Assembly (NCBI GenBank): GCA_964610505.1
Contig: CAZSXU010000016.1
Span: 1 to 64,000, forward strand
Source of the DNA: CAZSXU01 sp964610505
Lineage (GTDB): Bacteria; Arandabacterota; Arandabacteria; JAGLYR01
Length of the DNA: 64,000 nucleotides
Direction of reading: 5' to 3'
Positions 50,123 through 59,240 of this stretch are shown here, one piece after another. Made by a program: the position numbers and the translations under genes. Numbering within the stretch: the first letter of the stretch is position 1; the number at the start of each line of letters is the position of its first letter. Below the pieces are notes generated by a model. It saw only the letters and a list, made by a program, of their open reading frames with translations, made no database searches and was not told where the DNA came from.

Positions 50123-53047
50123 TTACCAGTTAATCACCAGACCCAGGCGCCCGCCGCGGGGTGTGCCTAGGTTCGAAGGATTGCTCATCGATGCAATCGT
50201 ATAGTCAATAAACTCCGGGTCGATACGGTCCCAGGAGTACGAACCTACGCCCAGTTCGTACGGTTTGCCCGTCTCGTAGTCAAACCGTCGTACCGCCCTG
50301 CGGTTGAACAGGTTCTTCACCTCGAGAAACACCTTTGCACTGTTCCGCCCGATTTTGAATCGCTTGTCCAGGCGGACGTTGATGATATCGTCGTGCGGGC
50401 CGTTCTCCGCGTTGTCCTCCCCGATCTTGAGCTCGTCCCGATAGCGCGTATAGGCTTTCCCGGACTGCAGCATCCACTGGATGTGGCAACCGAAATCTCT
50501 CGGGAGACCCAGGCCGAAAATCGACGGAGGCGTGCCCGTCGCCGGGGTCCGGAAGTCCACGTTCACGTTCAACTTGTGCGGCCGGTTCCACCAGAGGTAC
50601 GCTTCGGCCAGAGGGGGCTCGTACGTACCGATGGATCCCCCGACTTCCTCGATGAGTTTCGCCTCGTTCGGATCCGAGCTCTTCCCCGTGGCGATCGAAT
50701 ACGTGTAGCTGATGGAACCCGAGAGGTACCGAGAACGCTTTTTCTTGATCTCGATCTCCACGCCCCGGGAACGGGCGAAGTCTACGTTCCGGTAGATCAT
50801 AAACGACCCGACGCCCAGTACCGAAAACGACGTGGACGACGGGTAGTCGTAGATGTCCTTGTAGAAAAGCGTCAGGTCGGCCGCCACAGTCTGCGTGAAC
50901 TGGTGCCGAGCTCCCAGCTCGTACTGGACGGAAATCTCGGGGTTCAGGTTCGGATTCCCGATGAGGGGGAAGTCTTCCGCCGAGACGGAGCTCAGCTTCG
51001 AGTACACCCAGATGTAGCTGGGCCACTGCGAGAAATGGCCGTAGTTGAAAAACAGATTGTCCCTGTCGGTGATGGGATGGGAGATGCCGATTCGGGGACT
51101 GAGATGCCCCTTGAAGCGGTGCCCGAAGATGTCGTTCGTATCGTCCCAGTAGCCCTGCCGGATGCCCGGCGCGATCCAGCCGCGGGTCGTGTCCTCCACG
51201 GCGTCGGTTACCTGCTCCGAGGGGAACCAGAAGTCGTACCGGAATCCGATGGTTCCGATCAGGCCCTCGAAGTCGAACTTGTCGCGAACGTACAAGGCGC
51301 CCGTGGCGGGCCAGATATGGAAGATGTCGTGGAAATAACCCAGGCTGCTCTGCCGGAGCTCGAGGCGCTCTTCGTCCGTCAGTTCCTGTCCGAATCCGAT
51401 GTCGGGGGTGTAGTAGGGATCCTGAATGATGACGTATTGGATATTCTGGGTCGCGGCTTCGAAACCGGTTTTCAGCTGGTGATGGGGCGGGAACTGCCGG
51501 GTCACATCCCAGTCCAGCGACCACGTCTCCGACCAGCGATCGTGCCACGTGTCCCCGTCGCCCGAGTCGTAGAAGTAGGGCGTGTCGTTCTCGAGCCCGC
51601 GGTTGTCCATGGGCTCCTCATACTCCCACCAGAGTTTGCCGGCAACGTCCTCGTGGACCGCCTGGAAGAACCGGGTCAGGGTCCACCGTTGGATCATGTT
51701 GGCGGACATCGTGTGGGTCCAGGTCAGGGCCAGGCTGTTGGCGTCGTGGGTCGAGGTCGGATAGTGGTCGAGGCGCCGGCTCCAGGACCACGGGTAGCGG
51801 GACTGTTCCCGCTGGATGTCATACGGGTTGGACTGGAAGAAGCTCTGGCTGATGGACAGGGACTTCGTTGCCGTGAAGCTCAACTTGTGGTTCGACGACT
51901 GCCAGACGATCTTCCCGATGGCCTTGTAGTCGTTCTGCTGTCTCGGGGAGAGGCCATTGTAGCTCCAGTTCATACCGAGGAAAGAATCCTCGTACCCGGA
52001 TTCCGGGCTCTTCCCCAGGTCGGAGATGGAGGGAAGGTAGGTGTCCGTCATATAGGAAGTGAACTGGCCGAAATAGGTGAAGTGTCCCGGCATGCGGAGA
52101 CCCATCTTGCGGAGAAGACGGGAAACGCCCGGGTCGGGCCCGCTGAGGGTGACTTCAACCTCGTCGGTGTTGAGACCCTCGGGACCTGTATCGAAGAGGG
52201 GATTGTGGTCCACGGAGTAATAGACGCTTCCGCCATGGTCCGCGCCTCCCTCCTTGAGGGTGACCTCGACCACACCGGACATGGCCTGGCCGTATTCGGC
52301 GTCGAATCCGCCCGTGATCACGTTCATCTCCGCCACGGAGCGGGGGCTCACGCTGCTCAGGAGCGGAGAGCCCGAGATGGCGTCCCTCATCTTGATGCCG
52401 TCGACGATATAGAGGGTTTCATCGGCGCGGCCGCCGCGGATGTGGATCTCGTCGTCGGTTTCGACGACACCCGCCTGCAGCCCTACGACGTCCTGCAGGT
52501 CCACGACCGGCATGTTCTCGAGTTCTTCCGCCCGGAGCCGCCGCATGGTCGCTGGATTCTCGACCTCCACCATCGGGCGTTCACCGGTCGTAACGACCTC
52601 GTCCAGCGTCATGACCGTCGTCTCGAGAAGCTCGATGTCTACGACGGAGGTCTTGAATGATCCGACGACGACGCCTTCGACGCTTTGAGGTTCGTACCCC
52701 ATGTAGGTGGCTTGCAGAGAGTGCGTCCCCACGGGGACGTTCGTGATGAAGTAGCTTCCGTCGATTCGGGACATGGCGCCCCGGCCCGTGCCCACCACCA
52801 AGACGTTGGCAAAGGCCAGGGGCTCCTTCGTCTTGCCGTCGAGGACCTTGCCCGAGATGTTGCCCGTGTCCTCAGCCAGAGCCGCTCCGCCGGCCGGGCC
52901 CAGCACTGCGATCCCGACCGTCGCGACGACGAGGAACAACCGCCCCCATGCGTCCAATCCACTCCGCCGTCCTGCACATCCGCCATTGCCCACGCCAGCC
53001 AACCTCCGCACCAACATCGCCCAGACCGGAGAAAACACTCTACACAT
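50123..53047 (-). CDS. TonB-dependent receptor with carboxypeptidase-like N-terminal domain
   Basis: About 974 aa from ATG 53047; later in-frame starts closer to the signal peptide (LFLVVATVGIAVLGPAGGAALA) are possible. A CarboxypepD_reg-like domain (GNISGKVLDGKTKEPLAFANVLV...GSYFITNVPVGTHSLQATYMGYEP) is followed by the plug (VDLQDVVGLQAGVVETDDEIHIRGGRADETLYIVDG) and a full barrel (NPNLNPEISVQYELGARHQF, ending in GLVINW). It imports an unknown ligand or acts as a SusC-type transporter, though no SusD is nearby. It leads the minus-strand operon with PorV-like, NHL and secreted proteins. Confidence 0.92.
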   Translation of the reverse strand: MCRVFSPVWAMLVRRLAGVGNGGCAGRRSGLDAWGRLFLVVATVGIAVLGPAGGAALAEDTGNISGKVLDGKTKEPLAFANVLVVGTGRGAMSRIDGSYFITNVPVGTHSLQATYMGYEPQSVEGVVVGSFKTSVVDIELLETTVMTLDEVVTTGERPMVEVENPATMRRLRAEELENMPVVDLQDVVGLQAGVVETDDEIHIRGGRADETLYIVDGIKMRDAISGSPLLSSVSPRSVAEMNVITGGFDAEYGQAMSGVVEVTLKEGGADHGGSVYYSVDHNPLFDTGPEGLNTDEVEVTLSGPDPGVSRLLRKMGLRMPGHFTYFGQFTSYMTDTYLPSISDLGKSPESGYEDSFLGMNWSYNGLSPRQQNDYKAIGKIVWQSSNHKLSFTATKSLSISQSFFQSNPYDIQREQSRYPWSWSRRLDHYPTSTHDANSLALTWTHTMSANMIQRWTLTRFFQAVHEDVAGKLWWEYEEPMDNRGLENDTPYFYDSGDGDTWHDRWSETWSLDWDVTRQFPPHHQLKTGFEAATQNIQYVIIQDPYYTPDIGFGQELTDEERLELRQSSLGYFHDIFHIWPATGALYVRDKFDFEGLIGTIGFRYDFWFPSEQVTDAVEDTTRGWIAPGIRQGYWDDTNDIFGHRFKGHLSPRIGISHPITDRDNLFFNYGHFSQWPSYIWVYSKLSSVSAEDFPLIGNPNLNPEISVQYELGARHQFTQTVAADLTLFYKDIYDYPSSTSFSVLGVGSFMIYRNVDFARSRGVEIEIKKKRSRYLSGSISYTYSIATGKSSDPNEAKLIEEVGGSIGTYEPPLAEAYLWWNRPHKLNVNVDFRTPATGTPPSIFGLGLPRDFGCHIQWMLQSGKAYTRYRDELKIGEDNAENGPHDDIINVRLDKRFKIGRNSAKVFLEVKNLFNRRAVRRFDYETGKPYELGVGSYSWDRIDPEFIDYTIASMSNPSNLGTPRGGRLGLVINW

Positions 53048-53491
53048 CACGCGAGTCCGCCGGTCGCCTGTAGTACCTTCGAGTCCTGCATTCTGAACAC
53101 AGATGACACTTCGAGAAAGGCGGGCAAGAGGAACCGGAGCAACGCGCGGCCCGGGAAAGCCAATGTCCCGGAGATATGCAGGCCGCCGATCGCTCTGCGA
53201 ACCCTGCCGCTCTCCTCCTTGTAAAGATTGCGTTCCACCCGTGTGCACTCGTGCGTTTACTCCGCGATTGCGAGTCCGGAGTCACCGGGAGTGCTTGGAT
53301 GGGACTGGGTTACCGCGAAGTTGAGAACGGCGGGGTTTCCCCGACGGTACTCTCGTTCGCTGTTATCGGCGGGACTCGAGAGGCCGGCCCGGGGGCGAAT
53401 CGGTGGAAAAGCATGAATCCCGATACGCCCTCGAGGATTGCTGATGCGTTTGCATCCAGCCGTGCCTCCAAAGTCCTACCACACTCTCCCA
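53048..53491 (-). promoter_or_regulatory. Long untranslated leader of the TonB-receptor operon
   Basis: If transcription starts about seven bases after the -10 box at 53503-53498, roughly 440 nt precede the receptor ATG. A GATGC/GCATC mini-hairpin lies near 53445-53458 and a minus-strand frame with AAGGAGGAG exists near 53220, but neither is convincing as a gene. I could not match a known riboswitch by eye. Alternatively the receptor starts upstream of 53047 in the same open frame. Confidence 0.35.
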
Positions 53492-53497
53492 ACACAG

Positions 53498-53526
53498 ATT
53501 ATACCTCAGCGAGGGACCGGAGTCAA
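53498..53526 (-). promoter_or_regulatory. Strong sigma-70-like promoter for the TonB-receptor operon
   Basis: On the minus strand TTGACT (53526-53521), a 17-base spacer and a perfect TATAAT (53503-53498). This is the best consensus promoter found in the window. It points at the receptor gene. Confidence 0.7.
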
Positions 53527-54212
53527 GCGCTAACTCCTTGGCTGATTGTCAGTAACAATGGGTTCGGGAGTTCTCCTCACAGAGGCCGAGGATCTCCCCA
53601 CATCACAGAAGGAACCCATTTCGCCCGAAGGTCATAATTGTTTGTATTGCAGCGTGTTGCGGCGTAAACGCTCGTTTTTTGGCCGCCTGAGTTTGCATGA
53701 GCCGAACCCGTCTCGTCCGAGAGAACATCCGGCTGTTCACTCGAGTCTCGCCCCGACGATCCGGCGATGCCTGAGTCCGGCTGGCTTCGTGAGGAGCCGG
53801 CCCGCATGTCCCACCCGACAGAAGGATCAAGATCACGTGAGACATGCGGGCGAAGAAGGAAACGTGGCCACTGATCGGGTCCCGAGTCTGAGAACCGGGA
53901 CCCTACCCGGGGTTCTCACCCGGGCTTTCCCTCCGATAACGACAATCCCGCCCACCCGGTACAAGATGCTACTCGGAATCCCCAGCCGCTGTCAACAGAA
54001 AAGACCCGGCCCGCGTGTCCCGCCCCGGCTCCCGGCCTGAAGCAAGGGCTCGACGGTGCGAGGGGATGCGACCCAAACCACAGAAAGAGATTGGACCCCC
54101 GGGGCGGATCTGGTATTCTCTCGACGACATTCCGTTTGCATGAGGGACTTGGCCCCGTCCAATCCGGTTCTCGGACCGATTCGGTGGGACGGGTCGGGGA
54201 AAGGATGCAGGT
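53527..54212. other. Intergenic control region with inverted repeats between divergent operons
   Basis: No supported gene. A 15-base inverted repeat (14 of 15), GCCCGCATGTCCCAC (53800-53814) with 53837-53851, encloses a 22-base loop. Just after it, GGGTCCC (53877-53883) can pair with GGGACCC (53897-53903), or TGAGAACC (53889-53896) with GGTTCTCA (53911-53918). These two helices exclude each other, as in attenuators. They lie upstream of the P-loop gene at 54213 on the plus strand. Confidence 0.45.
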
Positions 54213-54965
54213 ATGGCGAAGGATATCTTTGACATCATTATCTTGAACGGTCGCCCGGCCGCGGGCAAGTCCGAGGTCATCGACTATCTCAAGAGCGTTC
54301 CGGTGGAGGAACGCATTCGGCGGTTCCACATCGGGAATTTCGAAGAGATCGACGACTTCCCGATTCTCTGGGAACGCTTCGAGGACGACGATCTCTACGA
54401 ACAACATGGGAAGCCCCGGCTCATCTCGGATACCTCTTTCGAGTACGAGGGCAAGACATACGAGGGCTATACGTTTAAGGATCTTTTCTTCTGGCATTTC
54501 CTGATCCTGAAGCTCAACCTCTTCTACTCCAAGAAACTTCGAGACGACCCCACGTACCACGACCACACGACGGCGATCCTTGAGTTCTCCCGGGGTGCGC
54601 AACATGGTGGATTCGGCGAAGCATACGAGTATCTCGCCGACGAGATTCTGTCCAAGGCCTGCACAATGTACATCAAGGTGAGTTGGGACGAATCGCTGAG
54701 GAAGAACCGCCGCAGGTACAACCCGGACCGGCCGGACAGCATCCTCGAGCACGCGCTGGAGGACAAGAAGATCGAATTTCTCTACAAGGCATCCGACTGG
54801 GAGGAGTTTTCCTCCGGGGATCCCGACTGGCTCCGGGTGAAGGACCACCGGGTACCCTACGCCATCTTCGACAACGAGCCCGAGAAGACGGACAAGCCTG
54901 AGATCCTGGGGAAGCACCTGGAAGAGGTGTGTGGGAAACTGTGGAAGCTCAGGCAGACACGGTAA
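54213..54965 (+). CDS. P-loop kinase-like protein, conserved hypothetical
   Basis: 250 aa. ATG 54213 has AAAGGA upstream. A Walker A-like loop GRPAAGKSE lies at residues 13-21, directly after a hydrophobic strand (IFDIIILNG), as in small-molecule kinases. VSWDESLRKNRRRYNPDRPDS near 160-180 could be an arginine-rich lid. No nucleobase-specific motif is recognised, so the substrate is unknown. It is followed by a 122-base gap and the OPA transporter gene. Confidence 0.65.
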   Translation: MAKDIFDIIILNGRPAAGKSEVIDYLKSVPVEERIRRFHIGNFEEIDDFPILWERFEDDDLYEQHGKPRLISDTSFEYEGKTYEGYTFKDLFFWHFLILKLNLFYSKKLRDDPTYHDHTTAILEFSRGAQHGGFGEAYEYLADEILSKACTMYIKVSWDESLRKNRRRYNPDRPDSILEHALEDKKIEFLYKASDWEEFSSGDPDWLRVKDHRVPYAIFDNEPEKTDKPEILGKHLEEVCGKLWKLRQTR

Positions 54966-55087
54966 CCCGCAGGGAGTACACCGTCCCGGTCGCGTGGTCG
55001 TCGGGAAGCAGAACGCAGCGTGACATCGAGGTATTGCGCGGTGTGGGTGGCTGCAGGGCGCACCTGTTTTCGGAGAGGAGATTCTAA

Positions 55088-56515
55088 GTGATCAACATTT
55101 TGGTCCTCCTGGGTATCATCCTCGCGGTCGTTTTCTTCACTCGAGCGTCGGGAAACCCCATGAACCATTCCGGCGCCTTCATGCGCCGGAGGATCATCAA
55201 CTGGGTGCCCCTCGGAGTCACATACGCCCTGCTCTACATGGGCCGGTACAATCTGACGATTGCGAAGATCGCCTTCGGCGAGCACATGAGCAAAGCGGAC
55301 TTCGGCACGATCTTCGCCGTCGGGACGATCACCTACGCGTTTGCCTTCGTGATCAACGGCCCGTTGACCGACAAGATCGGCGGGCGACGCGCCATGCTCA
55401 TCTCGGCCGGGGGAGCGGGGATCGCCAATGGGCTGATGGGACTGTTCACCTATTTCAGTTCGGGCTCCCACCTGATTCTGGTCTTCAGTCTTCTCTACGC
55501 GCTCAATATGTATTTCCAGAGCTTCGGCGCGGTCAGCATCGTCAAGGTCAACAGCCACTGGTTCCACGTGCGGGAGCGGGGGATGTTCGGAGGGATCTTC
55601 GGGATTCTGATCTCGACCGGCATCTTCTTCGCCTTCCAGGTGGGCCAGTTCATCGTCGATCTTCTCCACACGACCGCGGGTCCCGACGGTGCCGCCGTTG
55701 TCTCACCGCCCTACTGGGTGTTCTGGGTTCCGTCACTGGCCCTCTTCACGTTTGTCGTGATCAACTACTTCCTGGTCTTCGATTCTCCCGGCAAGACGGG
55801 CCACGAGGACTTCGACACGGGGGATGCCTCCAGCGGTGAGGACGACCAGCCGGACCCGGTCGTCGTCATTCTGAAGAAGGTGGTCACCAATCCCATCGTA
55901 CTAACCATCGGCGCCATCGAGTTCTGTACGGGAGTTCTGCGACAGGGCATCATGCACTGGTACCCGATCCTCGCCAAGGATATCGGCTACTACAAGTCCT
56001 TCTTTTTGACGCGGAACTGGGGAGCCATGCTCTTCATCGCCGGCGCCACGGGAGGGATGACGGCGGGCTGGATTTCCGACAAGGTGTTCGGCTCTCGGCG
56101 GGGACCCGTTGCCGCTCTTCTGTACGGGTTGATGTTTCTCTGTTGCTTCGTGATGATCTTCACCTTGAGCCAACCCTGGGTCCTGGGGTGCTGTGTATTC
56201 TTGATCTCGTACTGCGTCATCGGGACGCACGGAATGCTGTCGGGTACGGCCTCGATGGACTTCGGCGGTCGCAAGAATGTGGGCACGGCCGTGGGGCTGA
56301 TCGACGGGCTCGTGTATCTGGGCACGGGGCTCCAGTCCATCTGTCTCGGGTTCATTACCGAGAGTGGGCAGGGATGGGATTTCGGCGGATACTTCGGCGG
56401 CGCTCAGAAGGGCTGGTCGCTCTGGCCCGTGTTCCTGGTCCCGTTTTCGCTGATCGGCACCGCTCTGGCCATTCGAATCTGGAAGGCGATTCCTGAGGCC
56501 GCGAAGAAGAAGTGA
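55088..56515 (+). CDS. MFS transporter, organophosphate:phosphate antiporter-like (GlpT/UhpT family)
   Basis: 475 aa, about 12 membrane segments. GTG 55088 has GGAGAGGAGA upstream. The family features are present: YALLYMGRYNLTIAK in helix 1, FGTIFAVGTITYAFAFVINGPLTDKIGGRRAML, and GMFGGIFGILISTGIFFAFQVG. OPA-type carriers exchange glycerol-3-phosphate, hexose phosphates or similar for phosphate across the inner membrane. An extra N-terminal hydrophobic segment (INILVLLGIILAVVFF) precedes the conserved core. The exact solute is not deducible. Confidence 0.85.
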   Translation: MINILVLLGIILAVVFFTRASGNPMNHSGAFMRRRIINWVPLGVTYALLYMGRYNLTIAKIAFGEHMSKADFGTIFAVGTITYAFAFVINGPLTDKIGGRRAMLISAGGAGIANGLMGLFTYFSSGSHLILVFSLLYALNMYFQSFGAVSIVKVNSHWFHVRERGMFGGIFGILISTGIFFAFQVGQFIVDLLHTTAGPDGAAVVSPPYWVFWVPSLALFTFVVINYFLVFDSPGKTGHEDFDTGDASSGEDDQPDPVVVILKKVVTNPIVLTIGAIEFCTGVLRQGIMHWYPILAKDIGYYKSFFLTRNWGAMLFIAGATGGMTAGWISDKVFGSRRGPVAALLYGLMFLCCFVMIFTLSQPWVLGCCVFLISYCVIGTHGMLSGTASMDFGGRKNVGTAVGLIDGLVYLGTGLQSICLGFITESGQGWDFGGYFGGAQKGWSLWPVFLVPFSLIGTALAIRIWKAIPEAAKKK

Positions 56516-56539
56516 GAGGCAAGATCCTGAAGAGCCTTG

Positions 56540-56779
56540 CCACAGATTTCACAGATTGCACAGATTTGAAACCCTGAGAGGCAATTGCCGGGCCGGTTTC
56601 ATCACCTGCCCCGGCAACCATGCAAGGCGATGTCTGGATCACGGCTCTCGCATGGAGCGGGTCGTTTCGAGACAGCCACTCGTGATTGTCATCAGGAACA
56701 TGGTGGAGCAAGCGCTCGGGATGCTCCCGGTGAGGCAAGGATTTGCCTCACCGTTTTGGCCGTCTGTGAAATCTGTGGC
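56540..56779. repeat. CAGATT-family dispersed repeat, copy B
   Basis: 240 bp. The left end has three CACAGATT words (56540-56567) and the right end is GTCTGTGAAATCTGTGGC (56762-56779). CGGTGAGGCAA (56728-56738) pairs with TTGCCTCACCG (56743-56753), followed by TTTT, the same hairpin as in copy A. The interior matches copy C on the opposite strand. It occupies most of the 361-base gap after the OPA transporter gene and may end its transcript. Confidence 0.75.
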
Positions 56780-56876
56780 CGGCAGTTGGGTTTTGCCCTT
56801 ATCGCTTGATCGAATCATTCCCGCGGTGTATTCTGCGGATTCGGAGAGCGGAGGACCGCTGGCGGAGGTGCCGTAG

Positions 56877-57356
56877 GTGAATCCGATGACCCCTGAAGAC
56901 TACATGAAACTTGCCATCGCAACCTGCCGGGAGGGTGTGGAGAAGGGACAGGCTCCCTTTGCGGCCGTGATCGTCAAGGACGGCAAGGTGGTTGCCTCCG
57001 CTCATAACACGGTCTGGCGGGACAATGATCCTACGGCCCACGGCGAAGTGAACGCCATTCGGGCCGCCTGCAAGGCTCTCGGGACGATCGATCTCGACGG
57101 AGCGGACATCTACTCGGTGGGTGAGCCCTGCCCCATGTGCTTTTCGGCCTGCCACTGGGCGAAGCTGGGGAAGGTGTACTATGGAATTACCATCGCCGAC
57201 GCCCAGGACCTGGGGTTTCAAGAACTGACGATCTCCAATGCCCGAATGAGGGAGGAAGGCGGAAGCCCGCTGGAGATCGTCGGACCGTTTCTTCGGGACG
57301 AATGCCTCGAGGTGGCTCGACTCTGGAAGAAACTCCATGGAGACAAGACGTACTAG
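56877..57356 (+). CDS. Nucleoside/nucleobase deaminase (CDA/TadA fold, guanine-deaminase-like)
   Basis: 159 aa from GTG 56877, with GGAGGT six bases upstream. Zinc motif HGE (H55, E57) and PCPMC (C85, C88) are in place. The C-terminal region (GFQELTISNARMREEGG) and length resemble bacterial guanine deaminase-type enzymes more than TadA, which would have other tRNA-binding residues. It probably deaminates guanine, cytosine or a nucleoside in salvage or breakdown. The stop codon TAG again lies at the junction with a GCCTGGATG element end, as in the permease gene at 18611. Confidence 0.85.
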   Translation: MNPMTPEDYMKLAIATCREGVEKGQAPFAAVIVKDGKVVASAHNTVWRDNDPTAHGEVNAIRAACKALGTIDLDGADIYSVGEPCPMCFSACHWAKLGKVYYGITIADAQDLGFQELTISNARMREEGGSPLEIVGPFLRDECLEVARLWKKLHGDKTY

Positions 57357-57393
57357 CCTGGATGATACGGGCTCGGGTCCGCACCATCCAGGC
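57356..57393. repeat. Hairpin with GCCTGGATGAT terminus shared with the 19702 MITE
   Basis: GCCTGGATG (57356-57364) pairs with CATCCAGGC (57385-57393). The sequence TAGCCTGGATGAT at 57354-57366 is identical to the left end of the MITE-like element at 19700-19712, including the TA. The right half differs and there is no flanking TA. It may be a deleted copy, or a terminator of the deaminase gene. Confidence 0.5.
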
Positions 57394-57557
57394 CGAGAAA
57401 CTGAGAAGCCGAGAAACAGAGACACAGATGCCGGAAAACGGCATTCATAGTAAGGAAGCGCAGCCGACTCTGTTTCGGTCCGTTTCTCTGCTTCTCTATC
57501 CAATGCTCTTTGACGGCCGGATCGTGTTCGGTCACTCCATTGACGGGATCTGAACGG

Positions 57558-58151
57558 ATGCAGCATTCACCGCGGGACGTTGGGTGGATTGAGGTGGTTG
57601 TCGGAAGTATGTTCTCCGGCAAGACGGAGGAGCTGATCCGTCGCCTTCGGCTGGCCCGCATTGCAAAGCAGAAGGTTCAGGTCTTCAAACCCGCCATCGA
57701 CTCGCGCTTCAGCAGGGGACAGATCGTCTCTCACGACGACACGGCGCTGGCGAGCCTCTCCGTGGCCAGCTCGCGGGAAATCCTCGAGCGTCTCCATCCG
57801 GACACGGATGTGGTGGGGGTCGACGAGGGTCAGTTTTTCGACAGTTGCCTGCCCGAGGTCTGTGAGGCCATGGCAAGCCGAGGTCTCAGAGTGATCGTCG
57901 CCGCGCTGGACCAGGACTACACGGGCAATCCCTTCGGGCCCACGCCCATGCTGATGGCCGTGGCCGAGTACGTGACCAAACAGCTGGCCATCTGCACCGT
58001 CTGCGGGAATCCCGCCAACCGCTCTCAGCGGATCTCGGGCGGCGCCGATCAGGTGCAGGTGGGCGCCTCCGAAGCGTACGAGGCGCGCTGCCGGAAATGC
58101 TTCCGGCCCTTCGTCGTGGAGCAGGGCCGGCTCGAGATTCCATCGGAATAG
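57558..58151 (+). CDS. tdk: Thymidine kinase
   Basis: 197 aa from ATG 57558. Walker A GSMFSGKTEEL (about 16-26), the DEGQFF motif (DEAQF in most), and a zinc site CTVCG...CRKC are all present. The lid and substrate segment ALDQDYTGNPFGP is typical of type II thymidine kinase. It phosphorylates thymidine to dTMP in pyrimidine salvage. It lies between the nucleoside deaminase and RlmN genes on the same strand. Confidence 0.96.
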   Translation: MQHSPRDVGWIEVVVGSMFSGKTEELIRRLRLARIAKQKVQVFKPAIDSRFSRGQIVSHDDTALASLSVASSREILERLHPDTDVVGVDEGQFFDSCLPEVCEAMASRGLRVIVAALDQDYTGNPFGPTPMLMAVAEYVTKQLAICTVCGNPANRSQRISGGADQVQVGASEAYEARCRKCFRPFVVEQGRLEIPSE

Positions 58152-58214
58152 ATCGCTCTCCTATATTGACTGCAGCATTCGGACACGCCAACACTCTTGT
58201 ACGTACCGGGGTCT

Positions 58215-59240
58215 ATGATGAAGCCCGCTCTCAAGTCTCGAACCCCCGAGGACCTTCGCGGCTGGTTTGAATCGAGGCACCAGCCCCGGTATCGGGTGGA
58301 TCAGCTGCTGGAATGGACGTACCGCCGGTGGGCGGATTGCTTCGAGACCATGAGCAATCTACCCAAGAACCTGAGACGCGATCTCGACGAGTCCTTCGAT
58401 CTGAATTCAGTGACGGCCGCCGACGTTCGGGAGGAAACCGACGGCACGAGGAAGACGCTCTATCGCCTGCGGGACGGAGAATCGATCGAGACGGTCTGGA
58501 TCCCTTCCCCCAAGCGACTGACCGTATGCCTCTCCACCCAGGTCGGCTGCCCCATCGGTTGCCCTTTCTGCGCCAGTGGAGAGGGCGGCTTCATCCGCAA
58601 CCTGTCGCCCGACGAGATCGTGGACCAGGCCATACACGAATCGGCGCGCGAGGGCCGGGCGCCCTCTCACGTGGTCGTGATGGGAATGGGGGAGCCGCTC
58701 CTCAACTACGAGAATCTCATGGCCGCCCTTTCCGCACTGAACGCCCCCTGGGGAATGGGGATCGGTGCCCGGCGGATCACCATCTCCACGTGTGGGATTG
58801 TCCCGGGCATCCGCCGTCTCTCGAAGGAAGGGAAACAGTGGAACCTCTCGGTTTCACTCCACGCGCCGGACGGCGAAACCCGAGCGAGTCTGGTACCGGC
58901 GGAGAACCGGTATCCTCTGGAGGACGTTCTCGAGGCATGCCGGATGTACCGCGACCGGACGGGGCGTCAGGTCACGCTTGAGTATACGCTCCTGAGGGGG
59001 GTGAATGATTCTCCCGGACAGGCGGCCCAACTGGCCAGCATTTCCCGGGAGCTCGATGTGAAGGTCAATCTGATCCCCTACAATCCGGTGGATCCGCTTC
59101 CCTACCGGCGGCCGGATGAAGGGGCGGTCGAGACGTTCGTCAAGGCGGTGGAGGCCGGCCGGGGAAAAATCACGGTCCGCAGAGAAAAGGGCGGATCCAT
59201 AGACGCCGCGTGCGGCCAGCTTCGACTCAGGCGGGGATGA
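58215..59240 (+). CDS. rlmN: RlmN, 23S rRNA (adenine-2503-C2) methyltransferase
   Basis: 341 aa from ATG 58215; ATG 58218 and TTG 58197 are alternatives. Radical SAM cluster CPIGCPFC uses C112, C116 and C119. MGMGEPLLNYENL, ISTCGIVPGIRRL, SLHAPDGETRASLVPAE and the catalytic C-terminal cysteine in AACGQL are all present. It methylates A2503 of 23S rRNA, and A37 of some tRNAs in E. coli. Its stop TGA overlaps the ATG of the next gene (ATGA 59237-59240), which is odd for a housekeeping gene followed by a secreted amylase-like protein. Confidence 0.96.
   Translation: MMKPALKSRTPEDLRGWFESRHQPRYRVDQLLEWTYRRWADCFETMSNLPKNLRRDLDESFDLNSVTAADVREETDGTRKTLYRLRDGESIETVWIPSPKRLTVCLSTQVGCPIGCPFCASGEGGFIRNLSPDEIVDQAIHESAREGRAPSHVVVMGMGEPLLNYENLMAALSALNAPWGMGIGARRITISTCGIVPGIRRLSKEGKQWNLSVSLHAPDGETRASLVPAENRYPLEDVLEACRMYRDRTGRQVTLEYTLLRGVNDSPGQAAQLASISRELDVKVNLIPYNPVDPLPYRRPDEGAVETFVKAVEAGRGKITVRREKGGSIDAACGQLRLRRG

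Noticed and set aside
50393..52660. Very long plus-strand open frame opposite the TonB receptor (about 755 codons)
   Set aside because: It mirrors the receptor gene on the other strand, has no recognisable domain and arises from GC-rich codon bias. The receptor frame has full-length family similarity.
53047..53238. Small minus-strand frame in the TonB-receptor leader
   Set aside because: A ribosome-site-like AAGGAGGAG exists nearby but not at the right spacing before its start codon, and the peptide shows no conserved pattern.
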